Below, in pieces: positions 1 through 6,683 of a DNA stretch of 21,012 nucleotides (position 1 is the first letter of the stretch; the number at the start of each line of letters is the position of its first letter). Below the pieces are notes generated by a model, which did no database searches, was not told the DNA's origin, and worked only from the letters and a program-made list of their open reading frames with translations. Made by a program: the position numbers and the translations under genes. Source of the stretch: Planctomycetota bacterium (GTDB taxonomy: Bacteria > Planctomycetota > UBA1135 > UBA2386); NCBI GenBank assembly GCA_023433825.1, contig JAEYTU010000619.1, positions 1-21,012 of the forward strand, written 5' to 3'.

Positions 1-2
1 GT

Positions 3-1100
3 CCGGTCCTCCCCGTTCCGCCGACCTCGGCGCTGATCGCGACCGGCCCCCTGATCGACGGCCGGCTGCCGTTCGCCGCGCTCGGGCTCGGTCGCGGTGG
101 CGTCGTCGCCCATTCGCAGCGTCGCGATGCCACTGCGGCCGACGGCGAGGCGGCGCCCGGTCGGTGGCGTTCGCCGGGCGGCGTGTTGGTCCGCGCGCAA
201 CCGCAAGGCGTCAAGCTCGACTTCGCGGGCGGCGTCGAACTGCTCGTGTCGCCGACCGCGCGCCTCCATCTGCGCGGCGGTGAACAGACCGAGTCGTTCC
301 GCAACGGCATCGAGCTGCGCCTCGCCGACGGCACGCGGATTCGCGTCGTGCCGGACGAACGTCGCCCGACGCCGCTGTTCGTCGAAGTCGACGTGCACGG
401 CGAGAACGGCGTGACGCTGTTCCAAGGCGGAGGGCAGGTGCACCGCGCGACACCGGCGCCGCGGACGTTCCGCGGCCTCGTTGCGTTCGTCGGTGGCGAC
501 GGCGACGCCGTGTTCACGGCCACGCAACTCGGGCCGGTCATCGTGCTCGAACGGATCCTGGTCGCCGCGACGGCGAGCGAACGTTCACCGCCGGCCCGCG
601 CCGTCGTGCTCGGCGCTCCGCTCGCTGCGTCGCTGCGTCAATTGCCGCGCAACGCGCCGAAGCGCTCGGTCGAGTACCCGCAGATCCACGAGGTCGCGCT
701 GCGGCTCGCGGAAGCCGCCGACTCGTTCTTCGCGCCCGGGTTGACGCTCCGGCCGCCGGCGGCGATCGGCGATCTGCTGATCCCGTTGGTCGGCGATTGG
801 TACCTCGATCTCGACGTCCACGCGCATGGGATGGTCACGCTCGGACTGACCAAGTCGGGTGCGCCGGCACCGGCCGTCGAATGGCTGGTCGGAACGCGCA
901 CCGAACTCCGCTTCGTTCGGCCCGACGCCGGCACCGGTAAGGGTCCGCGCTACTACCTGCGCGGGATCGTCGTCCCGGAAGCCTCCATCGACGTGCTCGA
1001 TCTCGTCGGGCGGCAGCGCGACGTCGAACGCGCGCGCAAGACGCTGTTCGCGATCGGTGCCGATCCGCGGGCGACCGACGCGTCGACGCGCCGCCGCTGA
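3..1100 (+). CDS. Hypothetical protein, 3' part only (gene runs off the left edge)
   Basis: The reading frame is open from the first complete codon at base 3 to the TGA at 1098-1100, giving 365 visible residues. There is no stop upstream and no convincing start, so the gene begins outside the window. The internal GTG/TTG codons near 180 are probably not the start, because codon use typical of this genome continues upstream of them. The visible part is rich in beta-type, Val- and Arg-rich segments, with no transmembrane segment, catalytic motif or cysteine cluster. A Gly-rich stretch (GGVELLVSP, then LRLADGTRIRVVPDE) loosely recalls FecR-like or beta-sandwich proteins, but this is not enough for a family call. 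A motif-free, Arg-rich C-terminus ends the protein. It converges with the HEAT-like gene that ends at 1132. I do not recognise the family. Confidence 0.75.
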   Translation, partial: PVLPVPPTSALIATGPLIDGRLPFAALGLGRGGVVAHSQRRDATAADGEAAPGRWRSPGGVLVRAQPQGVKLDFAGGVELLVSPTARLHLRGGEQTESFRNGIELRLADGTRIRVVPDERRPTPLFVEVDVHGENGVTLFQGGGQVHRATPAPRTFRGLVAFVGGDGDAVFTATQLGPVIVLERILVAATASERSPPARAVVLGAPLAASLRQLPRNAPKRSVEYPQIHEVALRLAEAADSFFAPGLTLRPPAAIGDLLIPLVGDWYLDLDVHAHGMVTLGLTKSGAPAPAVEWLVGTRTELRFVRPDAGTGKGPRYYLRGIVVPEASIDVLDLVGRQRDVERARKTLFAIGADPRATDASTRRR

Positions 1101-1131
1101 ACGTCGCACGACGCGCGCGACGGCGACCCCG

Positions 1132-2124
1132 TCACTTCTTGTCGTTCTTGCCCTTCGCGTCGGCGTCCTTCGGTGTCTTGACGCCGGCAGCCTCGAGCGC
1201 GGCTTCGACGGCCGCGTCCTTGCCCTCGCCGATCGCGCGCATCCGCAGCAGCGCCTCGCGCGCGGCCGCCGTGTCGGAGTGTCCGATCGCCAGCAGCAGC
1301 GCCGCGCGGCTCTTCGGATCGCGCGGGCGCTCGACGAACGGCCGCAGGACGTCGATCGCGTTCTCGCCGTGCAGGAACTTCGCGATCCGCCCGACGGCGT
1401 TGCTCCAACGCGGGTCGTGCACGGTGTCGAACGACACGCACAGCGACTCGACGAGGCGGTCGATCCGATGCTCGGCGCACAGTTCGGCGAGCGCGATCTT
1501 CAGCGGAACGTCCTGCGACTCGCCGACGGCGCGCGCGACCAGGTCGCTCCACTGCATCCGCGTCAGCGCGTCGCGGAGCACCGATCGCTCGGTCAGCATG
1601 CGCACGGCTTCGGCGCGAACGGCGGCGTCGTCGAGTGCGACCAGCGCCACGACCTGCGGCGCGATCGTCTTCGCGCTCTTGCCGGCTTCGGACTCCAGCA
1701 CGAGTCGGACGAGGACGAGCGCTGGCTCGTCGTCGGCGATCGTCTTGACGAGCGGCGCGGCGTCGGCGTGGCCGGTGACCTTCGTCAGCGGGCCGTTCCC
1801 CGCGAGCGGCGCGAGGTCGGCGGTCGGCGGCACGTCGTGCAGGCAGTAGACGCGCTGCTGTGCCGGCGTCGGACGGTGATGCATCGCGAGCTGCTTCTGC
1901 TCGACGATCTGCAGGAACTCGGCTGCCTCGCCCTTCAGCGTTCGTGCGACCTTCAGCCGGTGGACGATCCAGTCCTTGCCGATCGGGCGCACCGAGACGA
2001 CGGTGCCGATGACGACGCGATCGGCAGCGACGGCGGCGTGACGGAGCTCCTGAGCGGGGGACGCGGCGAGCGCGACGAGCACGCAGCCGACGAGCAGCGC
2101 GGGCAGCGATCGTTCAGTTGTCAT
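1132..2124 (-). CDS. Secreted HEAT-repeat-like protein with beta-type N-terminal region
   Basis: 330 residues from ATG at 2124-2122 to TGA at 1134-1132. Residues 1-25 form a signal peptide: a short charged start, a hydrophobic core and a polar end near SPAQ. A Cys inside the core (LLVGC) could be read as a lipobox, but the hydrophobic run continues past it, so ordinary cleavage seems likelier. Residues about 30-130 look like a small beta domain beginning VVIGTVVSV and continuing RLKVARTLKGE, a pattern seen in many secreted bacterial proteins. Residues about 150-310 are helical with HEAT-like pairs (RAEAVRMLTER, SRAALLLAIG, AREALLRMRAIG). The C-terminus is a Lys-rich tail. The start overlaps the stop of the upstream metalloprotease-like lipoprotein by 11 nt, so the two are probably co-transcribed and translationally coupled. 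The function is unknown; a scaffold or partner role is inference. Confidence 0.85.
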   Translation of the reverse strand: MTTERSLPALLVGCVLVALAASPAQELRHAAVAADRVVIGTVVSVRPIGKDWIVHRLKVARTLKGEAAEFLQIVEQKQLAMHHRPTPAQQRVYCLHDVPPTADLAPLAGNGPLTKVTGHADAAPLVKTIADDEPALVLVRLVLESEAGKSAKTIAPQVVALVALDDAAVRAEAVRMLTERSVLRDALTRMQWSDLVARAVGESQDVPLKIALAELCAEHRIDRLVESLCVSFDTVHDPRWSNAVGRIAKFLHGENAIDVLRPFVERPRDPKSRAALLLAIGHSDTAAAREALLRMRAIGEGKDAAVEAALEAAGVKTPKDADAKGKNDKK

Positions 2125-3916
2125 CTTGGATCACGCGTTCGCGGAGATAGGCGAGGTTGAGCGGGTTGAAGGCGGTCGACGACGACAGCGCGGCGTCGAA
2201 CGAGATCGACGGCGCCATGACTTCCTGCGATCCAGCCGGGAACAGGGCCAAAAGCGCGATGTGTCCCGACGTCGAGTTCGGGAAGTTGACGGGGTCGCCG
2301 CCGTAGAGCCCGGTCGGCATCGCGCCGTCCTTGACGAGGCCCATCGAGTGGCCGCACTCGTGTGCGAGGACGACGGCCGCGGCGCGTGCGAAGCGGCGGA
2401 TCGCGGTCGTGATCGTCGTGCCGCGAGCGTCGGTCAGCGTGCCGGCGACGCGCGAGTCGTCGTTGGCGACGCCGCCGATCGGGGTGCCGCCGAACGACGG
2501 CGACAACGGATCGAACGTCAGCCGGAACGTCGACGACCCCGGCGGCCGCATTCCGACGTTCGCCATCGTGTGCAGGAACACGCCGAGTCGCTGCGTGCCG
2601 CCGAAGTCGATCCGCGTGTTGTCGTTCTGGAACTTGTTGCTCGGATCGAAGATCGCGACCCCGAGCACACCGCTGTTCCCTTGCGTGCTCTCGGAACCGG
2701 CGAGCGCGATCTGCGAGAAGCCGAGGTTCGCGTACGGCACGCTCGTCAGACCGCTCGGGAACGTGCCCGGCGACGTGAACGTGAACGTGATCGACGTCCC
2801 CGCGCACAGCGTCGCCAGTTCGGTCGCGAGATCGTTCCGGAAGCGCGTCGTCACGTTGGCGTCGAGCGCACCGTTGCCACCGTGCAGGCCGAGGAACACG
2901 AACAGGTCCTCGATGTCGGGGCGCGCGTTCGCGCCCGGGACGACCGAGATCGGCTGCGTCGCGCGGCCGACGATGTTCGGGTTCAACTGGTAGTCCTCGA
3001 CGTCCCGCGACAGGTCGACGAACCAGACCTGACCGTTCTCGAACGGACGGACGGCGGCGGTGCCGGCGCGGACGCGGAAGCCGAACGTCGCCGGCGACGA
3101 CTGCATGCCGCTGAGGTCGAAGACGAACACCGACAGCGTCACGAGGCCGTCGGGGAACGTGACGGTGGCCGGCACTTGGTAGCTGCTCGCGGTCGGTGAC
3201 AGGTCCGGCGTCAGGAACGGCGCGAGATTCGTCCCGGCGACGCGCGCCGCGCCGTCGGCGACGACCGTGACGTCGGCGGCCACGACCGTCCGGGACGTGT
3301 CGATCGTCGACGTCGCGTCGGTGTGCGTGAACGTGATGGCGAAGCCGTTGCGCGGTGCCTGCAACGTCCCGCCGGCAGGCCCGGTGCCGTTCAGTGCGGC
3401 GGGGATTCCGTTCAGCGTCAGCCCACCGACCGTCGGGTTGTCGCCGTCACCGACCGTCATCGTGACCGCAGACCCCGGGCCGGCGAGCGCGCCGCGAACG
3501 CTCTGGACGGCGTCGTTCGTCGACCGCATCGACATCGTCGTCGACCCGGCCGTCAGTGACGCGCCGGTCCCGAGGTCGACGCGCAGCGTGCGCGCGGTGA
3601 CCTGCGTCGGCAGCGCCGTGATCGTTCCGAGCGTCCCGCCGTTGACGTCGATGTCGTTGCCGTCGAGCAGCCGCCCGCTGACCGGGACCACGTCCTCCGA
3701 GAACACGAGCAGCAGGAAGTCGCCGGGGACCGGGGTCGGGCTCGTTCCGACGAGCACGGTGCCGACGAGTGTCGGCCGCGTCGCCGCGCCGCTGCTTCCA
3801 CCCCCGCCACCGCATCCGGCGACCAGCGTCAGGACGACGATCGCCAGCACGACGAAGACCGGGTGGCGCGCGGCGCGGCGGCGAAGCGGGACGAAGGGCG
3901 GAAAAGTCGGCGGCAT
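2114..3916 (-). CDS. Metzincin-like lipoprotein with bacterial Ig-like N-terminal region
   Basis: 600 residues from ATG at 3916-3914. The frame stays open further upstream, to 4090, but that part would overlap the opposite gene; the chosen ATG places a lipoprotein signal correctly. An Arg-rich start (RRRAAR) is followed by a hydrophobic core and the lipobox LVAGC at Cys35, then a Gly/Ser linker, so the mature protein should be lipid-anchored. Residues about 45-340 are beta-rich; segments such as LLLVFSEDVVPVSG resemble SbsA-type or other bacterial Ig-like domains. The C-terminal part carries HECGHSMG at 519-526, a zinc-protease HExxHxxG motif, and further on SQEVMAPS, which fits a metzincin Met-turn. 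The position usually held by the third zinc ligand (HExxHxxGxxH/D) is Lys529, followed by Asp530. It is probably an outer-surface or periplasmic metalloprotease, but activity is uncertain. It overlaps the next gene by 11 nt. Confidence 0.85.
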   Translation of the reverse strand: MPPTFPPFVPLRRRAARHPVFVVLAIVVLTLVAGCGGGGGSSGAATRPTLVGTVLVGTSPTPVPGDFLLLVFSEDVVPVSGRLLDGNDIDVNGGTLGTITALPTQVTARTLRVDLGTGASLTAGSTTMSMRSTNDAVQSVRGALAGPGSAVTMTVGDGDNPTVGGLTLNGIPAALNGTGPAGGTLQAPRNGFAITFTHTDATSTIDTSRTVVAADVTVVADGAARVAGTNLAPFLTPDLSPTASSYQVPATVTFPDGLVTLSVFVFDLSGMQSSPATFGFRVRAGTAAVRPFENGQVWFVDLSRDVEDYQLNPNIVGRATQPISVVPGANARPDIEDLFVFLGLHGGNGALDANVTTRFRNDLATELATLCAGTSITFTFTSPGTFPSGLTSVPYANLGFSQIALAGSESTQGNSGVLGVAIFDPSNKFQNDNTRIDFGGTQRLGVFLHTMANVGMRPPGSSTFRLTFDPLSPSFGGTPIGGVANDDSRVAGTLTDARGTTITTAIRRFARAAAVVLAHECGHSMGLVKDGAMPTGLYGGDPVNFPNSTSGHIALLALFPAGSQEVMAPSISFDAALSSSTAFNPLNLAYLRERVIQDDN

Positions 3917-3925
3917 CGGGGGACC

Positions 3926-3931
3926 GATATA
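3926..3931. promoter_or_regulatory. Possible shared -10 element for the divergent pair
   Basis: The 52-base gap between the lipoprotein gene (minus strand) and the small membrane protein gene (plus strand) contains the only AT-rich hexamer nearby, GATATA on the plus strand and TATATC on the minus strand. Both strands resemble a -10 box. The plus-strand start would leave a leader of about 30 nt; the minus-strand transcript would begin almost at the ATG. No good -35 box is visible on either side, so this is a weak call. Confidence 0.25.
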
Positions 3932-3968
3932 GCCCGCGGCGCGAGGGCGCGGGTCACTGCAGGCGAAA

Positions 3969-4478
3969 ATGACGGTCGAGAGTCGTTCCAACACATGGCT
4001 GCTGAAGCTGCTCGGGTTCGCGCTCGTGCTGCTGGCCGTCGACACGGCGTTGGACGCCGGACCGTTCCTGCGCCGCACGCAGGAAGCCATCGAGCGTCGC
4101 GACCTGACGCGCGCGCGAGATCACGCCGAGGCCGTGGCGCGACGTCGGACCGAGATCGTCGAGGCGATGCTGCGCGACGCGCGGCCGCGGATCTGCGCGT
4201 CGATCGCCGACGGCGCGTTCGAATGGCGTGTCGAGACCGTCGACGGTCGCGACGAAGGTGACCCGGCGTTCGCGTCGCTCGCGTTCGACGTGGTCGTGCT
4301 CGACGGCGATCTCGACGAGTGGCTGACGATTCCCGTCGGCGTCACCCGAGGGTTCTCCTGGGATCCGGCGTTGGCGTCGGAACTCGCGACGCTGCGACGG
4401 TTCCACTGGCGCGTCGAAACGCAGTGGAACGGGACGCTGTTGCGAAGCGCGACGGTCGCCGTCGATCTGCGGCACTGA
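3969..4478 (+). CDS. Small membrane-anchored hypothetical protein
   Basis: 169 residues from ATG at 3969 to TGA at 4476-4478. A single hydrophobic segment at residues about 10-24 (WLLKLLGFALVLLAV) follows a short polar start with Arg6, so it is either an N-terminal anchor or an uncleaved signal. Residues 35-75 are charged and helical (RRTQEAIERRDLTRARDHAEAV), possibly a short coiled coil. The rest, about 80-169, is a beta-type domain ending in alternating hydrophobic strands (WNGTLLRSATVAVDLRH). No known catalytic or binding motif is visible. The overall shape recalls minor pilin-like or membrane-tethered accessory proteins, but the prepilin cleavage motif is missing, so I do not make that call. 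A 149-base gap separates it from the kinase downstream on the same strand. Confidence 0.8.
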   Translation: MTVESRSNTWLLKLLGFALVLLAVDTALDAGPFLRRTQEAIERRDLTRARDHAEAVARRRTEIVEAMLRDARPRICASIADGAFEWRVETVDGRDEGDPAFASLAFDVVVLDGDLDEWLTIPVGVTRGFSWDPALASELATLRRFHWRVETQWNGTLLRSATVAVDLRH

Positions 4479-4627
4479 GCGGCGACGTTCGCGTCAATTT
4501 CGCTGCGAAGCCGCGACGACAGCGGGCCGTCCGCTCGTGTCTCAATCCCATCTCCATCGCCGACCGCGACTTGCCGAAAGATGCGCCTGTCCGGGACCGA
4601 CCGGACTCACCGGGGAACAGCATCGAG

Positions 4628-5557
4628 ATGATCAAGATTGCGGTCGGGGAAATCGTTCAGGGCTTCCGGATCGCCCGCTACTTGGGACGCGGGGGGTTCG
4701 CCTCCGTCTACCTGGCGGAGCACGAGAAGAGCGGCGACAAGGTCGCCCTGAAGGTCGGACACACGTCGGGTGGTGGGCGTCAGGTGACGCGCCTCCTCGA
4801 GGTCACGTCGCGGCGGACGCCGGAGGGGATCAGCCCCGACGAGCTTCCGGCCGAGGCCGTGTTCCTCGAGCCGAACGGCTTTCGCATCGACCTGTTCGAC
4901 GAACAGGAAGTCGACGCGATGCTGCGCGGCGAGGCCGAACTGCTGGAGGTCAACAAGTCACCGAACATGGTGCGCTTGAAGGACCGCCTCGAAGTCGACG
5001 GTCACCCGATGCTGGTCCTCGAGTACACGCGCGGCAAGACGCTGCGCGAGAAGGTGCGCGGACTCGAAGGGATCCACTTGAACTGGTTCCTCGCCGCCGT
5101 TCGCGCGCTGATCGCGATGAAGGACGAGCGCTACCTCGACTATCACGGCGATCTGAAGCCCGAGAACATCCTGATCAAGCCGAGCGGGAAGATCGTGCTG
5201 ATCGACCCGGCGATGCGCGTGGCGGGGCGAAACGTCTGCACGACGACGCCGCACTACAACCCGCTGCTGCACCGCGACAGCAAGGCCGACGTCATGGCGA
5301 TCGGGATCATGATCTACGAGATCCTGACCGGGACGCTGCCGTTCGACGAAGTGCCGTGGGAGTACGCGCACTCGCGCAGCGGCGGCGAGACGCTGCGGTT
5401 GTCGTTGAGCTACTTCTTCAGCTACTGCCCGCCGCAGATGCTGAACCCGAAGACGCCGCCGGATCTCGAGCGGATCATCTACCGCTGCATCACGGTGCCG
5501 TCCTACGGCCTGCAGGAGCTGCGGACCGACCTCGAAGAGTTCATCGGCAAGGCGTGA
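4628..5557 (+). CDS. Hanks-type serine/threonine protein kinase, cytosolic and divergent
   Basis: 309 residues from ATG at 4628. The frame is open back to 4319, but codon use upstream of 4628 is atypical and overlaps the previous gene, while the kinase fold begins just after this ATG. The visible kinase signatures are a Gly-rich loop GRGGFASV (20-27), the ATP-binding Lys42 in VALKV, a probable helix-C Glu (102 or 104), a catalytic loop HGDLKPEN (173-180) and the metal-binding Asp193. Three features are odd. About 55 residues are inserted between the Lys strand and helix C. The usual HRD is HGD, so it is a non-RD kinase. The usual DFG is DPA. The core helix IGIMIYEILTGTLPFDE is well kept. There is no transmembrane segment and no sensor domain, unlike the common PknB layout. 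It should phosphorylate Ser/Thr in the cytosol; the substrate is unknown. Confidence 0.92.
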   Translation: MIKIAVGEIVQGFRIARYLGRGGFASVYLAEHEKSGDKVALKVGHTSGGGRQVTRLLEVTSRRTPEGISPDELPAEAVFLEPNGFRIDLFDEQEVDAMLRGEAELLEVNKSPNMVRLKDRLEVDGHPMLVLEYTRGKTLREKVRGLEGIHLNWFLAAVRALIAMKDERYLDYHGDLKPENILIKPSGKIVLIDPAMRVAGRNVCTTTPHYNPLLHRDSKADVMAIGIMIYEILTGTLPFDEVPWEYAHSRSGGETLRLSLSYFFSYCPPQMLNPKTPPDLERIIYRCITVPSYGLQELRTDLEEFIGKA

Positions 5558-5568
5558 CGCGCGGTCAC
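5554..5568. terminator. Small hairpin between convergent stops
   Basis: GTGAC at 5554-5558 and GTCAC at 5564-5568 form a 5-bp stem around a 5-nt loop. Both TGA stop codons, of the kinase and of the convergent gene, sit in the arms. There is no T-run, so it is at best a weak two-way terminator. Confidence 0.3.
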
Positions 5569-6389
5569 TTCGGCGCGTCGAACGACTCGCGAAGTTCACG
5601 CGCCGCCTGTTCGAGCGGCGTCACGGCGCGACTCAGCCAGCCACGGTGCGTCGGGTCGACGAGGTCGACCTTCTTCTCGAGCACTCTGTCGATCAGCTTC
5701 TTCGCGTCCGCCGTCCGCCCTTGCCGGTGCGCGAACTTCGCGGCTTCGATCGTCTCCTCGAGTTCGACCTTTCGTGCCGCGACCCGGAAGACGTCGGTCG
5801 CGCGCGCGTGGAATGCCTTCTGCGGGTCCGCGCCTTTGTCGATCGCGGCGTCGAAGCGCAGCACCTGACGAACGATCGGATCGCCGCGCTTCGTCTTGTC
5901 GTCAGGGCGCGCCACGACGAGAGCCAGCATGTCGTCCTCGCACCGCACGCTGTCGGGCAGCAGGAATCGACGATCCTTCGTGCCGTCGGGGAGCGTCGCG
6001 AGTTGGATGTCGAAGCGCAGCGTCATCGACTTCGCACCGGGTGCGCCGTGCAGCGGCGTCTGGATCGCGAACTTCCCCGTGCATGCGACGCGGAAGAACA
6101 CCGTGCCGGCGATCGACACCTTGCTGCCGCCCTCCCCGAGCCCGCGGTCCTTCTCGTCGAGGCGTTCCTTCTTGCCGTCGCGGATCCCCGTCAGATTCCC
6201 GATCGCGACGACGGTGCCGACTCTCCCGATCTCGTGCGACAGGTCGACGAACCCATCCCCGACCATCGCCGACATCCCCGTCGGCAACTGCGGCGCCGCT
6301 CGCAGTACGCCCGCCCCGCCGACGGCGACGGCCAGAACCACACACAAAACGGCGGACAGACCCGCCACCAACCGGCGAGTGAACTTCAT
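5565..6389 (-). CDS. Secreted or membrane-anchored hypothetical protein
   Basis: 274 residues from ATG at 6389-6387 to TGA at 5567-5565. Residues 1-31 form a signal sequence or anchor: MKFTRR, then a long Val/Leu/Ala/Gly core ending near VLRAA. The middle (about 45-180) is beta-rich, starting GRVGTVVAIG and continuing TVFFRVACTG and MTLRFDIQLATLPDG; the order of elements resembles the N-terminal region of the HEAT-like protein at 1132-2124. The C-terminal part (about 195-274) is helical and TPR-like (ELEETIEAAKFAHRQGRTADAKKLIDRVLEKK). No enzyme motif is visible. Two Cys residues, in VACTG and VRCEDD, could form a disulfide. Its stop lies 7 nt from the stop of the convergent kinase gene. Its leader region holds an unusual run of G tracts on the coding strand. 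I do not recognise the family. Confidence 0.82.
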   Translation of the reverse strand: MKFTRRLVAGLSAVLCVVLAVAVGGAGVLRAAPQLPTGMSAMVGDGFVDLSHEIGRVGTVVAIGNLTGIRDGKKERLDEKDRGLGEGGSKVSIAGTVFFRVACTGKFAIQTPLHGAPGAKSMTLRFDIQLATLPDGTKDRRFLLPDSVRCEDDMLALVVARPDDKTKRGDPIVRQVLRFDAAIDKGADPQKAFHARATDVFRVAARKVELEETIEAAKFAHRQGRTADAKKLIDRVLEKKVDLVDPTHRGWLSRAVTPLEQAARELRESFDAPK

Positions 6390-6634
6390 CGAGGTACGCG
6401 CGAGAGGCCTCGGGGCCCGCCCCCGACGTCACCCCGCAACCAAAACTCCGCCCCGCGAACGAAGACCCGAGCCGAGCCCATCACCCTGCGCGACACCGCA
6501 TCGCGACACTCGACGAACCGCGGAACTCGTGCCCAACCACCCTGGAGCGTGACCCCACCGACGCCGCAGCGGGGGCGATGGGTGCGCTTGGTCGAGATGG
6601 TCTTCCCGCGTTGCGGCGTCGCAGTGTGATCGTC
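6390..6634. other. Intergenic leader region upstream of the 5565-6389 gene, with G tracts on the minus strand
   Basis: This stretch of about 245 bases shows no gene with the codon bias of the neighbours. On the plus strand it is C-rich and G-poor for roughly 6413-6560, so the minus strand, which is the leader of the downstream gene, is G-rich. G runs on the minus strand lie at 6454-6451, 6435-6432, 6424-6420 and 6418-6416, with spacers of 15, 7 and 1 nt. No clear -35/-10 pair is visible. Confidence 0.45.
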
Positions 6635-6683
6635 GTTTGCGGTTTGAACCGGGCCGCAAAGCGGCCCGGTTCAAATCGCAAAC
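6635..6683. terminator. Large near-perfect palindrome at the end of the cysteine dioxygenase gene
   Basis: TTTGAACCGGGCCGC at 6643-6657 and GCGGCCCGGTTCAAA at 6661-6675 are perfect 15-base inverted repeats around a 3-base loop. The pairing extends outward through 6635-6642 and 6676-6683 with one non-Watson-Crick pair (G6642 with T6676), giving a stem of about 23 bp. The TGA stop of the dioxygenase gene (6673-6671) and its last few codons lie inside the right arm. No T-run follows on either strand, so if it is a terminator it is not the classic type. It could also be a copy of a dispersed palindromic repeat. It is the strongest inverted repeat in the window. Confidence 0.7.

Noticed and set aside
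859..2160. Plus-strand open frame of 433 codons
   Set aside because: It overlaps the end of the first gene and is antisense to the HEAT-like gene, which has a signal peptide, coherent repeats and gene overlap.
4319..4627. Upstream extension of the Ser/Thr kinase
   Set aside because: It overlaps the previous gene, has untypical codon use, and is outside the kinase fold.
4628..5557. Reading the kinase as a pseudokinase
   Set aside because: The ATP Lys, catalytic Asp175, Lys177, Asn180 and metal Asp193 are all kept, so activity remains likely despite the altered HRD and DFG motifs.
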